Below are positions 54,363 through 63,710 of a stretch of 64,000 bases of DNA, piece after piece. The translations under genes and the position numbers were made by a program. The stretch is from Vibrio marisflavi CECT 7928 (lineage in GTDB: Bacteria; Pseudomonadota; Gammaproteobacteria; Enterobacterales; Vibrionaceae), in contig NZ_CAKLDM010000002.1 in assembly GCF_921294215.1 (NCBI RefSeq), positions 1 to 64,000 on the forward strand, in the 5' to 3' direction. Each line of letters starts with the position of its first letter. Positions within the stretch are counted from its first letter, which is position 1. The notes under the pieces were generated by a model. That model did not search any database and was not told the origin of the DNA. It saw only the letters and a list, made by a program, of their open reading frames with translations.

Positions 54363-54787
54363 AGTAGCCTTCAACTTGCTGATTTTGAGCCACAAACCTA
54401 ACACCTCACCAGTTATTGAGCAATGGAGTTTTAGTAAGGTGAAGAGCACTAGTTGTTACTAAACTACGTCACGCGCCGTTCTCTTTTGACCATATTTCTA
54501 TATAGCTTACTAATATGTACGTATTTAGAGCGTTAATATATATCTAACTAAAATATAGTGGGCAGTCTTTTTAAACTTAACTCTTTATTTAGGGTGATCT
54601 GCTTCAAATTACCTTTATAGAACTGTTCATTAATTTATTCATTTCATTCTTTTTTAAATTGAAACTATCACGAACTCAGTAAATTCCATATTTTCTGGAT
54701 ATTAGGTTGATTGAAGCTTTTCCGCTCTTATTGCTAATTTGAGTTATCAAAAAATTGACAACTTAGAACAATAAGGACGTTGAGAGA
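54363..54787. other. gene-free A/T-rich spacer upstream of the GH5 gene
   Basis: 425 bases, very A/T rich, between the divergent ytoQ and GH5 genes. A TTGACA lies near 54756, but I see no matching -10 at a good distance, no copy of the GTAACCGGTTAC operator and no credible small gene. Confidence 0.5.
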
Positions 54788-56395
54788 ATGAACATCAAAA
54801 AATCCATCCTAGGCATCACGAAACGATCTCTTTTTCCACTCACTTTATTGGCAGCTTCAACTCAGTTAGCGTTCGCCGTTGAACCACTCACAGTATCGAA
54901 TGGTCAGGTGCTCGCTGGCGGTGAAGCAAAGAGCTTTGCGGGGCCAAGCCTATTTTGGAGCAATACTAACTGGGGGGCAGAGCGCTTCTACACTGCCGCA
55001 GATGTGAAGTCGGCGAAAACTGAGCTAGGCGCGACTATTATCCGTGCGGCGATTGGGGTTGATGAATCTGGCGGTCTAAAAGATGACTGGGACGGCAATA
55101 TGGCTCGTCTAGAAACCGTTATTAATGCTGCGATTGCCGAAGATATGTATGTCATCGTCGACTACCATAGCCACCACGCACATGAAGATTGGGCGACAGC
55201 TGAAGCTTTCTTTACTTATGTTGCAGAGAAATATGGCCAATATGACAACGTGATTTACGAAGTATACAACGAGCCTTTGCAAGTCAGCTGGAGTAATGAC
55301 ATCAAGCCATATGCGGAATTTATTATCGACAAAATCCGCGCGATTGACCCAACCGGTATCATTGTCGTGGGCACGCCAACTTGGTCACAAGATGTAGACG
55401 CTGCTTCTTATGATCCAATTAATCGCCCCAACATTGCTTACACCATCCATTTTTATGCTGGTACTCATGGTCAATCTCTTCGAGACAAAGTTCAAACAGC
55501 GTTGAACAATGGCATCGCTTTGATGGCAACGGAGTGGGGAACGGTGAATGCTGATGGTGATGGTGCCGTGAATCGCACAGAAACTGAAGCTTGGATGAAC
55601 TTGTTTAAACAAAACAATATTAGTCATGCCAACTGGTCCATCAATGATAAAGCTGAAGGGGCGTCGATGTTTACGCCGGGAGGCACTTGGGGCAATTACA
55701 CTGAATCTGGCAGCTATGTAAAAGAGATCATTTCCAGCTGGCCTACAAGCGGTGGCGGCGGTGGTGGCGATGAAGCTGACGCCTCTGGCCCTTGTGATAC
55801 CAATGTGCTGCCGGGCAAAATCGAAGTAGAAAGCTTCTGTTATTCGAAAGGACTTCAGTTAGAAGATACCACGGACACTGGTGGCGGTCAGAACGTAGGG
55901 TACACAGATGACGGAGACTGGATGACCTTTAATGTCTCAGTCCCGACTGCGGGTGACTATGAGGTGACTTATCGTGTTGCTTCAGAGAATACTTCTGCTG
56001 GCGTGATCCAATTGGAGAAAGCGGGTGGTGACGTTGTGTATGGGAATTTAACCTTGACTGGTACCGGCGGTTGGCAGAACTGGCAAGATCAGAAAGGTAC
56101 GGTACACTTCCCAGAAGCTGGTGCCCAGACAGTCGCAATTTACGTCAAAACTGGAGGTTGGAACCTGAACTGGTTTAGTTTAACGCCGACAGGCAGTGGC
56201 GGTGATACTGGTAGCTGTGAAAATGTGACTGAATATCCGAATTGGCTGCACCCAGACTATGATGGTGGCCCAAATACTCACCTAGAAGAAGGGGAAGAGA
56301 TGCAGTATCAAGGTAACCTTTACCGAGCGAACTGGTATACAAGCTCAATTCCAGGGAGCGATGCATCATGGACACTGGTAGGTAGCTGTCAGTAG
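54788..56395 (+). CDS. secreted GH5 endoglucanase with CBM6 and CBM5/12-like modules
   Basis: A 535-residue extracellular enzyme, probably an endo-beta-1,4-glucanase. A long signal peptide (1-30, ending AFA) is followed by a GH5 barrel (about 36-318) with acid/base E162 in EVYNEP and nucleophile E249 in MATEWG. A seven-glycine linker (321-327) leads to a CBM6-type domain (about 340-466), a short linker, and a CBM5/12-like module (about 476-535) with aromatic residues and [13 protein letters not shown]. It is probably exported by Sec and then type II secretion. It is single, with its own terminator, next to two LacI regulators and a cellobiose-type PTS. Substrate inferred, not proven. Confidence 0.88.
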   Translation: MNIKKSILGITKRSLFPLTLLAASTQLAFAVEPLTVSNGQVLAGGEAKSFAGPSLFWSNTNWGAERFYTAADVKSAKTELGATIIRAAIGVDESGGLKDDWDGNMARLETVINAAIAEDMYVIVDYHSHHAHEDWATAEAFFTYVAEKYGQYDNVIYEVYNEPLQVSWSNDIKPYAEFIIDKIRAIDPTGIIVVGTPTWSQDVDAASYDPINRPNIAYTIHFYAGTHGQSLRDKVQTALNNGIALMATEWGTVNADGDGAVNRTETEAWMNLFKQNNISHANWSINDKAEGASMFTPGGTWGNYTESGSYVKEIISSWPTSGGGGGGDEADASGPCDTNVLPGKIEVESFCYSKGLQLEDTTDTGGGQNVGYTDDGDWMTFNVSVPTAGDYEVTYRVASENTSAGVIQLEKAGGDVVYGNLTLTGTGGWQNWQDQKGTVHFPEAGAQTVAIYVKTGGWNLNWFSLTPTGSGGDTGSCENVTEYPNWLHPDYDGGPNTHLEEGEEMQYQGNLYRANWYTSSIPGSDASWTLVGSCQ

Positions 56396-56431
56396 CGAAT
56401 GAGCGTCTAGCTAAAAGTGATTCAATTAATC

Positions 56432-56464
56432 AAGGCCTTAGGGGGAACTCCTAAGGCCTTTTTT
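56432..56464 (+). terminator. terminator of the GH5 gene
   Basis: A 10-bp stem AAGGCCTTAG / CTAAGGCCTT with a 9-base loop and a T-run, 36 bases after the stop. Confidence 0.9.
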
Positions 56465-56627
56465 ATGTTGTCTGGCACAATCTCAATTCTTGGTTCCACA
56501 CTTATACAATGCAATTCTGATGTATTAATATACGGTTTCGATGACGAATATCGATGATTGGTTCGAGTTGGGTTACGAGTAGTTGACCATGATATCTAAT
56601 GCCTCAGCGATAAGGATATAGCCAAGC

Positions 56628-57650
56628 ATGACACATCACAAAGCAACGCTGAACGATATAGCGGATGCCGCTTCGGTATCTATCTCTACCGTCACACGTT
56701 ACATCCATGAGCGTGGGTACGTAAAGCCAGATAAACAAAAACGCATAGAAACCGCTATAGCACAGCTAAACTACCAACCTAAACACCAAAGCATTGCTCG
56801 GAAAATACCTAGCAATATGATTGGTATTATCATTCCTTACGATGTGATGTGCTCCCACTTCAATGCAGTATTGTGCGCAATAGAAAAGAGCTTGCATCAA
56901 CATGGCTTGATTTCATTTGTAACGACGGCTGTTCATGGTGAAAAAGCAGAGCTTGCTCGAATTAAGGATTTGCATAAGCAAGGTGTCGATGGCGTGATTG
57001 TTATCGGTGGTCGGCTATCAGATCACCGTTTACAGCAGCTAAGGTTAAATATTCCAGTTGTATCAATTGGCAACAATCAGCTGATGACAGAGAACATCTC
57101 GTCAGTAAGCACGAACAATGTCGTCGGTGGATATTTAGCGACAAACTATTTACTCCGTTTAGGCCACGAAAAGATAGTACATATCTGTGGAAACTTGAGT
57201 CAGCCTGACGGAAAGCAGCGTCTTGATGGCTATTATCAAGCTTTGGAAAAAGCAGGCATACCAATCCGATCCGAGCTCGTCATCTATGGCAAATTTGAGA
57301 TAGATTGTGGTAGACAAGCTGTCGAAACGTTAATTTCCCAAGAAGTTGAATTTAGTGCTATTTTCGCCGCGAATGATCACATGGCTCTTGGCGCAATTAG
57401 CATGTTAAAAGAAAAGGGTTACTCGGTACCAGAACAAGTGTCAGTGATTGGATTTGACGATCATGAAATGGCGACTATATTTTCTCCTCCCTTGACCACT
57501 ATTCGCCAACCATCCCAGCACTACGGAGAAATGGCAGCCACTCATATGCTTCAGCATCTTGGCTTGATTTCGGCTCAACCCTCCAGCCATGAACAAGAGT
57601 ATTTGATGACCATTATTGAAAGGGGATCATGTATTGCTCGGCCTATGTGA
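56628..57650 (+). CDS. LacI-family transcriptional regulator (first)
   Basis: A 340-residue LacI-type regulator. A helix-turn-helix (TLNDIADAASVSISTVTRYI, about 7-26) is followed by a hinge and a periplasmic-binding-protein-like sensor domain with the VIGFDDHEMATIF and LTTIRQPSQHYGEMA segments. It lies between the GH5 gene and a second LacI gene in the same direction. The recognition helix (SISTVTRYI) is unusual compared with the SKATVSR of its neighbour, so its operator probably differs. Regulation of the GH5 gene is an inference from position. Confidence 0.9.
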   Translation: MTHHKATLNDIADAASVSISTVTRYIHERGYVKPDKQKRIETAIAQLNYQPKHQSIARKIPSNMIGIIIPYDVMCSHFNAVLCAIEKSLHQHGLISFVTTAVHGEKAELARIKDLHKQGVDGVIVIGGRLSDHRLQQLRLNIPVVSIGNNQLMTENISSVSTNNVVGGYLATNYLLRLGHEKIVHICGNLSQPDGKQRLDGYYQALEKAGIPIRSELVIYGKFEIDCGRQAVETLISQEVEFSAIFAANDHMALGAISMLKEKGYSVPEQVSVIGFDDHEMATIFSPPLTTIRQPSQHYGEMAATHMLQHLGLISAQPSSHEQEYLMTIIERGSCIARPM

Positions 57651-57792
57651 CTTAGCCCCTCTCAAAGCATTGTGAACCTTGGACAGTGACCATATATCTC
57701 GTTAATATGGCGTTAATTAATTGGTTTTGGCTGCGTTCAACTCAACTCTTTACAGCTTTTTAATCCGGTAGATAAATGGAGAATTACAAACT

Positions 57793-57808
57793 AATCACAG
57801 CAGTGATT
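57793..57808 (+). promoter_or_regulatory. palindrome AATCAC-N4-GTGATT before second LacI gene
   Basis: A perfect 6+6 palindrome with a four-base spacer ends 14 bases before the start codon at 57823. It overlaps where a ribosome site would be and could be an autoregulatory operator. It does not match the GTAACCGGTTAC operators near 63421. Confidence 0.35.
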
Positions 57809-57822
57809 GGTATTGGTTACTT

Positions 57823-58830
57823 ATGGCGACTATTAACGATATTTGCAAAAAAGTAGGTGTGTCGAAAGCAACGGTTTCTCGTGCCATTAGTGGAAATGGG
57901 AAGGTTAAGGAATCGACGCGCGAAGCAATTTTTAAGGCCATGGAAGAGCTAAATTTTCGTCCCAATTCTTTCGCTCAAGCCCTCGCGACTAACCGCTCAA
58001 ACAGCATTGGTCTCGTCTTGCCTGATTTCGATGGTCACTACTTTGGCAGTTTGTTAAAACAAGCAACTCAAGCTGCAGAGAAAACGGGAAAGCAGCTGAT
58101 TGTTACCGATGGCCACAATGATGCTGAGCAAGAGAAAGAAGCGGTTCATTTTTTGTCTGATAGACGCTGCGATGTCATTATCTTGTACTCTCGTAAACTA
58201 TCTGTTGAAGAAATTATTGCGCTAAAAAACTCTGTAACTCCGCCGATCATTGTTGTAGGGCGTAGCTTACCGGAAGATGTAGGCTATTCAATTTCGTTTG
58301 ATCATAGCCAAGCTTCGATCTTAGCGGTAGAGCATTTGATATCACAGGGCCACAAACGTATCGCCTATCTAGGACCTCATAGAAAAACACCAACGACTAA
58401 GTTACGTTTTTCTGCATATCAGCAAACTTTAGAGAAGCACGGATTAGAGCTAAATGAAGATCTGCATTTCTACTGTGAGAACTTTAAGCTGAAGCATGGC
58501 TACGAAAAAGCGAAAGACATGATTGCAGCAGATTTGCCTATAACAGCAATATTTGCAGCAAGTGATGATATTGCGATAGGCGCCATGAAAGCATTTCGAG
58601 AAGCGGGATACCAAATACCCGAAGATATCTCTGTGATCGGAATAGATAACGAAGAAGTCAGTACATACGTGATTCCGGCATTAACCACGGTCGATTTGCC
58701 GATACAAGAGATGACGCGTCAAGCTTTAGCATCGGCGCAAGAGCTACTGGAGAAAAAAGAGTTGAGCAATAGATCTCAAACCTTTTCCGGGAGACTTATA
58801 CAGAGAGAGTCAGTTAAAAAGCTAAACTAG
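57823..58830 (+). CDS. LacI-family regulator, AscG-like (second)
   Basis: A 335-residue repressor with helix-turn-helix TINDICKKVGVSKATVSRAI (3-22) and a LacI sensor domain. Several segments resemble E. coli AscG, the beta-glucoside repressor (RRCDVIILYSRKLSVEEI; FSGRLIQRES near the C-terminus). It is convergent with the PTS operon, 50 bases from the IIA stop. AscG-type proteins bind operators centred on ACCGGT, and two such sites precede the PTS operon (63421-63445), so this is the best candidate regulator. Confidence 0.9.
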   Translation: MATINDICKKVGVSKATVSRAISGNGKVKESTREAIFKAMEELNFRPNSFAQALATNRSNSIGLVLPDFDGHYFGSLLKQATQAAEKTGKQLIVTDGHNDAEQEKEAVHFLSDRRCDVIILYSRKLSVEEIIALKNSVTPPIIVVGRSLPEDVGYSISFDHSQASILAVEHLISQGHKRIAYLGPHRKTPTTKLRFSAYQQTLEKHGLELNEDLHFYCENFKLKHGYEKAKDMIAADLPITAIFAASDDIAIGAMKAFREAGYQIPEDISVIGIDNEEVSTYVIPALTTVDLPIQEMTRQALASAQELLEKKELSNRSQTFSGRLIQRESVKKLN

Positions 58831-58880
58831 TTTTAGGGTGCGATCCGAAGCACCCTATGATTTTACTGATCTGTATGAAT

Positions 58881-59222
58881 TCATTTCTGATCAGATAGCT
58901 GGTCTATTTTTCTATGCAGATCAATCATCTCAGCGATCATTTCTTTGGCTAACATAGCCGTCATTATATGGTCTTGAGCATGCACCATAATCAAGTTAAC
59001 CGGTACTTTCCCTTCTCCTTCATCCAAGCCAATCAGTGACGTTTGTACGTCATGAGCTCGTTTGGATGCTGCAGCAGACAATGTAAGATGTTCATCTACT
59101 TCATCCCAGTTTTTGCTTTTAGCCGCTCTCAAAGCTTCCATAGCCTGAGACTTCGACTCTCCTGCATTAATAATCAGTTCCATTACTGTGCTTTCTAAAT
59201 CACTACCTGTTAGTACACTCAT
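58881..59222 (-). CDS. PTS lactose/cellobiose-type EIIA component
   Basis: A 113-residue EIIA of the Lac/chitobiose family. The phosphorylated histidine is H81 in VHAQDHIMTA with the metal-binding D84. It passes phosphate from HPr to the EIIB at 61704. It is the last gene of the operon, 9 bases after the ROK gene, and convergent with the second LacI gene. Confidence 0.93.
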   Translation of the reverse strand: MSVLTGSDLESTVMELIINAGESKSQAMEALRAAKSKNWDEVDEHLTLSAAASKRAHDVQTSLIGLDEGEGKVPVNLIMVHAQDHIMTAMLAKEMIAEMIDLHRKIDQLSDQK

Positions 59223-59231
59223 ACCTTTGTC

Positions 59232-60203
59232 CTAATTTGTTTTTTCATATTCAGGTTTTTCTGTTGAATCAGTACGACTCTTGGTCATGTTCAAGAAATG
59301 GTATACCGCGCCAATTAACCCAGCGTCATTGCCAAACTGGGCACTTTCAATATTAACTAAGCTATCGACTTGATGACCTCTTATAGAACCTTCGCTATCA
59401 ATTAATCGTTGAATATGGTTTTTAATCGAGGCATAAATTTCTTGTCGAGTACTGATTGCTCCACCGATAATAATTTTTTCTGGGTTTAATATAAAAATAA
59501 GGTTATATAAGCCAACAGCGATATTTTTATAAAAACACTCGATGACTTGTTTTGCTATTTCATCACCTTTCTCAGCAAAGGAATATATATCTTTGCCAGA
59601 AATATCTTCAATACTTAAAGTTTGTTTTCTTTGTATATATTGCCTGCGTAGGCCTTCTCTGATAGAACCGGTGAAGCTGAGTGTTGTCGGCTGATTTTGA
59701 CTATTGTGGCAAGCGTTGGTGAGCATATAGCCAAATTCGCCAGCCATATTAGCGTGGCCTCTTACCAATTGATCGTTGGCATAGACGGCACCGCCAACTC
59801 CTGTCCCTATGGTGACACAAAGAAAGTTCTGGCAATTTTTCGCTTTACCCAACCATTTTTCAGCCAAAGCCACGCAATTCACATCATTTTCTACTTCCAC
59901 CGGCATCTGGAGTTTGGCACCCAAAACCTCTCGAAATGGAAAACCATAGAAATCAGCAATTGCTCCGCCGGTTTGAAGGAAGCCCTCTACAGGGGCAACC
60001 ATTCCTGGCACTGAGAAAGCCGCTCCTTCAAATGGATAGTTATTTTCGAGTGATTGCTTTATCTCAACCAATTGCTCGACTATCTCTGTACCCGTTGATG
60101 GGGTAGCAACCTTATGCTTTTCGATGAGATGCCCATGACGATTTAACACAGCGTATTTGATGTCTGTTCCGCCAATATCATAGGCTAGAAAATATTTTTC
60201 CAT
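59232..60203 (-). CDS. ROK-family sugar kinase
   Basis: A 323-residue kinase with the phosphate-1 motif AYDIGGTDIKYA (D9-T13), the catalytic Asp in VENDVNCVALAE and an adenosine segment in GGAISTRQE. The usual ROK zinc motif (CxCGxxGCxE) is not recognisable after GEFGYM, as in some beta-glucoside kinases. In this operon it probably phosphorylates the free glucose released from phospho-cellobiose, or the disaccharide itself. The start has AAAGGA upstream. Confidence 0.88.
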   Translation of the reverse strand: MEKYFLAYDIGGTDIKYAVLNRHGHLIEKHKVATPSTGTEIVEQLVEIKQSLENNYPFEGAAFSVPGMVAPVEGFLQTGGAIADFYGFPFREVLGAKLQMPVEVENDVNCVALAEKWLGKAKNCQNFLCVTIGTGVGGAVYANDQLVRGHANMAGEFGYMLTNACHNSQNQPTTLSFTGSIREGLRRQYIQRKQTLSIEDISGKDIYSFAEKGDEIAKQVIECFYKNIAVGLYNLIFILNPEKIIIGGAISTRQEIYASIKNHIQRLIDSEGSIRGHQVDSLVNIESAQFGNDAGLIGAVYHFLNMTKSRTDSTEKPEYEKTN

Positions 60204-60253
60204 ATCAATCCTTTATGCATGTTGGTCGCGATATTCCCCATCAAGGGAAAGGG

Positions 60254-61672
60254 TTAGCGCTCGATGAGGTTTTCACCACGGCTGTCGATGACATCTTTAT
60301 ACCAATGAAAAGATGCTTTTTTGCTACGAGCGAGGTTATTGCTATGGTCTACGTATATGAAACCATACTGCTTTTTAAAGCCATTTAGCCAGCTGAGCAA
60401 GTCGATAGCTGACCAAGCAAAGTATCCTTTGATATTGACACCATCTTTGATCGCCGATCTCACCGCAACCAAGTGATCATTAATGAAGTTGATCCTTGGT
60501 ATATCACATGGGACGCCTTCGACAATCACATCCTCATCACCGAGTCCATTCTCTGTGATGTACATCTTAACATTGCCGTAATGCGCTTTGAGCATATTCA
60601 GCCCGTCAACAAAGCCTTCTGGTGAAATTTCCCAATCCCACTTGGTGTAGCGTTTGTCATCCATTTTGACTGATTGGTAGAAACCATCGAAGCTAGGTTT
60701 TCCGGGAGAGCCTGTTGAATTTTCTCGGGTACTTTCGATTTTTTCTACATCGGCGGTGATTTTCTTTACTCGATGAGGCTGGTAGTAGTTCAATCCAATA
60801 AAGTCATTCAGTGGTGCAGCTTGTTTGATGGTCTCGAGCTCTTCTTCGGTCCAGTCTGGCAGTAGCCCTTGTTCCGTCAATTGGCAAACAACATGCTCAG
60901 GATAGTGACCCAGTAAAATTGGATCGTAGAACCAATGAGTATTGAATTGATTTGCATGATATTCAGCGAGTTTATTGTCTTCGCTATCATCTACTGCAAA
61001 CGCTGGGCTAAATACGTGGCTTATTCCAATTTCACCAAATTGATTCAGCTCTTTGTATGCTGAGATGGTTTTAGCATGAGCGTAGAAGACATTGTGAGTT
61101 GCTTGGAAATACTTCTTAGGATCATCTTGAATGCCAGGAGGGTGAGCACCATCAAGATAACCAAGGGCAGTAAAGACAACCGTTTCATTAAAGGTAATGA
61201 AGTGTTTTACTCGGTCACCAAAGGCATCAAAACAGATTTTCGCGTAGTTGATGAAGGCATCAACGGTAGCTTTATTTAGCCAACCACCTGCTTTTTCCAG
61301 AGGAAGGGGTAGATCCCAATGATATAGAGTGACAAAAGGCACGATGCCATGTTTAAGGCATTCATCAATCAGATCGTTATAGAATGCAATCCCTTTAGGG
61401 TTCACTTCGCCGGTACCATTGGGCAGAATTCGGGTCCATGCGATAGAGAAGCGATAAGACTCCAATCCCATCTCTGCCATTAGCGCGATATCTTCTTTAT
61501 ATCGATGGTAGTGATCGATGGCGACATCGCCATTCGTTCCTTCAAAGGTTTTTCCTGGGATCTTAGAGAATTCATCCCAGTTGCTCATTCCCTTTCCATC
61601 AGTGTCCCAAGCCCCTTCGACTTGATAGGCGGCGCTGGCTGCACCAAACAAAAAATCATGCGAAAATTTCAT
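60254..61672 (-). CDS. GH1 6-phospho-beta-glucosidase
   Basis: A 472-residue GH1 enzyme, cytoplasmic. The acid/base is E163 in TFNETVVF; the nucleophile is E374 in YITENGLGD. The C-terminal loop has S427, K434 and Y436, the phosphate-binding trio found in LacG-type 6-phospho-glycosidases, which supports a phosphorylated substrate delivered by the adjacent PTS. A plain beta-glucosidase is less likely. It lies between the IIB and ROK genes. Confidence 0.9.
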   Translation of the reverse strand: MKFSHDFLFGAASAAYQVEGAWDTDGKGMSNWDEFSKIPGKTFEGTNGDVAIDHYHRYKEDIALMAEMGLESYRFSIAWTRILPNGTGEVNPKGIAFYNDLIDECLKHGIVPFVTLYHWDLPLPLEKAGGWLNKATVDAFINYAKICFDAFGDRVKHFITFNETVVFTALGYLDGAHPPGIQDDPKKYFQATHNVFYAHAKTISAYKELNQFGEIGISHVFSPAFAVDDSEDNKLAEYHANQFNTHWFYDPILLGHYPEHVVCQLTEQGLLPDWTEEELETIKQAAPLNDFIGLNYYQPHRVKKITADVEKIESTRENSTGSPGKPSFDGFYQSVKMDDKRYTKWDWEISPEGFVDGLNMLKAHYGNVKMYITENGLGDEDVIVEGVPCDIPRINFINDHLVAVRSAIKDGVNIKGYFAWSAIDLLSWLNGFKKQYGFIYVDHSNNLARSKKASFHWYKDVIDSRGENLIER

Positions 61673-61703
61673 ATTCTTTCTCTACTAATAATTAAAATTC
61701 TGG

Positions 61704-62009
61704 TTATTCGAATAGCGCTAATGCATCGTCGAGGATCTTTTCACCTTTCATCATGCCGTAATCCAGCATGTTGATAACTTCAACTCGTTTGCCAACTGGG
61801 GCGGCTAGTTTTTGTAACTCGCCTTGTTTGAAACGAATCTGTGGACCTAATAGAAATAGATCGTATTCAGACAAATATTCAGAAATGGTGTCGACAGCGT
61901 GCGCTTCGATGTGAACATCTAGATCTTTCTTCTCTGCAGACTCTTTCATTTTTTTGACCACCATTGAGGTAGACATGCCTGCTGCGCAAAGTAGTAGTAT
62001 TTTTTTCAT
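61704..62009 (-). CDS. PTS cellobiose/chitobiose-type EIIB component
   Basis: A 101-residue EIIB of the Lac family with the phosphorylated Cys8 in LLLCAAGMSTSMVV. It receives phosphate from the EIIA at 58881 and gives it to sugar in the IIC pore. It lies 28 bases after the IIC gene. Confidence 0.94.
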   Translation of the reverse strand: MKKILLLCAAGMSTSMVVKKMKESAEKKDLDVHIEAHAVDTISEYLSEYDLFLLGPQIRFKQGELQKLAAPVGKRVEVINMLDYGMMKGEKILDDALALFE

Positions 62010-62037
62010 AATATGGCCTTTTCAGTTTCAATTGACG

Positions 62038-63363
62038 TTATTTGGATTCTTCAGAGAGAGCTAAGCGATCTTGATATTTAAAGAATGGGAAATAGACGAA
62101 TAGCGTCATTAAGAAAACACAAATTTGTAGTATTGCAGCGCCCCAGCCACCGACGATGAAGCCGCTCAGCACCATCGGTGTTGTCCAAGGTACTTGAATT
62201 GCGGTGAAAGGTTGTACCCAGCCAAAGTTAATTGCTGAATAAACCATGACAGCAGATGCGACAGGCGCAAGAATGAAAGGTACCAGCATAATCGGGTTAA
62301 AGATGATTGGTGTCGCGAAGATGACGGGCTCGTTGATATTGAAAACTCCTGGAATAAAGGAGAGTTTTCCTAGCTGTTTATATTGTGCTGAACGAGCAAA
62401 CAATACCATGCAGCATACTAAGCCGAAGGTAAGTCCAGAGCCGCCAACAGTAATGAATTGATCGACAAATTGGTTAGTAACGATCTTGGCATTTTCACCA
62501 GCGACAAGAAGATCGCCAGCGTTAATGAGCGACTGATTATGCAGTGCATTAGCTTGAACGATTGGCCCCATGATGCCCATTACAATGACAGGGCCATGCA
62601 CGCCACACCACCACAATAGAGAGATCAGCAGCGCGATACCAACAGCACCATAGAACGAGTCAGACATACTTTGTAGTGGTGTTTGTACTGCCGTGTAGAT
62701 GGTTTCTATAAAGGTCTTGTTAAAAGCAACGTCGAAGAAAATATAAGTTAAGAAAGCAAGTAAGATGATAATAAAGCCGGGGATCAAAGAGCGAAACGCG
62801 TTAGAAACACCTTCTGGTACACTATCGGGCAGTTTAATAACCCAGTTTTTGTTGAGCACGGCAGAGTATATCCAACCGACTGAGAGGCCGATGATAATGG
62901 CTGCGATCATGCCTTTACCACCTAGGAATGTTTTTGGAATAACACCGGTAATATGAGTCACACCATCAGGTGCAACCACAAAGGCGTTCATCACGATCAG
63001 CATAGATACAATAGACAGGATGCCTGCATTGACGCCGTTGTGCCCTTCATACTTTACATAAGTAAAAGCAATACCAAACGCTCCAACTAAAGCCAGAATA
63101 TCAAATGTCGCCCCAACGACCTGAAACAGCGGTACACTCCATTCAGCGCCGAAAATTCTCGCCATAAATTCGTTGTATCCATCAATAGGGACAAATGCTA
63201 TCAAAAGGAATATTGAACCAATGATGGTTAATGGCATGGTTAACATGAAACCTTCTTTTATTGCGGTGATCGGTTTCGAGTTAACAAACTTCAGGATAGT
63301 TGGAAGGATTTTATTCACTCTATCTGCAATGGTTCTTTGGTCTTCAATGGTTTCAGTGCTCAT
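62038..63363 (-). CDS. PTS cellobiose-type EIIC permease
   Basis: A 441-residue inner-membrane sugar channel of the Lac/CelB/ChbC family with about ten membrane segments and the substrate-site signature FNINEPVIFATPI. The ATG at 63363 (MSTETIEDQRT) with GGGAAGC upstream was chosen over an in-frame ATG eight codons earlier. It is the first gene of the IIC-IIB-GH1-ROK-IIA operon. Family members carry cellobiose or chitobiose; the GH1 neighbour and absence of chitobiose genes favour a beta-glucoside. Confidence 0.92.
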   Translation of the reverse strand: MSTETIEDQRTIADRVNKILPTILKFVNSKPITAIKEGFMLTMPLTIIGSIFLLIAFVPIDGYNEFMARIFGAEWSVPLFQVVGATFDILALVGAFGIAFTYVKYEGHNGVNAGILSIVSMLIVMNAFVVAPDGVTHITGVIPKTFLGGKGMIAAIIIGLSVGWIYSAVLNKNWVIKLPDSVPEGVSNAFRSLIPGFIIILLAFLTYIFFDVAFNKTFIETIYTAVQTPLQSMSDSFYGAVGIALLISLLWWCGVHGPVIVMGIMGPIVQANALHNQSLINAGDLLVAGENAKIVTNQFVDQFITVGGSGLTFGLVCCMVLFARSAQYKQLGKLSFIPGVFNINEPVIFATPIIFNPIMLVPFILAPVASAVMVYSAINFGWVQPFTAIQVPWTTPMVLSGFIVGGWGAAILQICVFLMTLFVYFPFFKYQDRLALSEESK

Positions 63364-63419
63364 TATTGCTTCCCCACAATCAGGCAAAAATTCATCTAAG
63401 AAATAAAAACTGAAAAGAA

Positions 63420-63445
63420 TGTAACCGGTTACAGTAACCGGTTAC
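63420..63445 (-). promoter_or_regulatory. double palindromic operator of the PTS operon
   Basis: Two perfect 12-bp palindromes GTAACCGGTTAC at 63421-63432 and 63434-63445, centres 13 bases apart, 57 bases upstream of the IIC start. This form (central CCGG) is typical of LacI-family sites, close to the AscG operator. Likely bound by the AscG-like protein encoded at 57823. Confidence 0.82.
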
Positions 63446-63609
63446 ACATGAATGAAAGCATTTATTGAACTGACTCACAGCGATCATGGATTTTGTGTCA
63501 AATTATGTGATCGGTTTAAATAATAACCAGAACTATGCTACGGGTAGTTTGTTCATGGAGCACAGAGGGAAGGAAGAAAGGTGTTCAATGTAAATTGCAG
63601 TAGATATCG
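63446..63609. other. upstream region of the PTS operon, no gene seen
   Basis: Non-coding sequence carrying presumably the PTS promoter. A half-site TGTGATCGG (63506-63514) resembles part of a CRP site but lacks the second half. I cannot place a confident -35/-10 pair. Confidence 0.4.
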
Positions 63610-63669
63610 AGATGACAACTTGGCTGTAGTCTAGATCCGCTAAGTTCTAGAGACTCAAGTTGTCATCTC
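63610..63669. repeat. long imperfect inverted repeat
   Basis: Perfect 14-bp outer arms GAGATGACAACTTG (63610-63623) and CAAGTTGTCATCTC (63656-63669), with a further inner pairing around AGTCTAGA / TCTAGAGACT. No T-run follows on either strand. It lies between the PTS operon and the small gene at 63711, 3' of the latter. Confidence 0.6.
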
Positions 63670-63710
63670 TAATCCGTTTGTAGTGAAGGACTTTTTGTAG
63701 TTGTTTACCG

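Noticed and set aside
54363..54449. N-terminal extension of the YtoQ-family protein
   Set aside because: No ribosome site and the conserved YtoQ start is at 54362.
63500..63520. Possible CRP site upstream of the PTS operon
   Set aside because: Only one half (TGTGA) matches; the partner half is TAAAT rather than TCACA.
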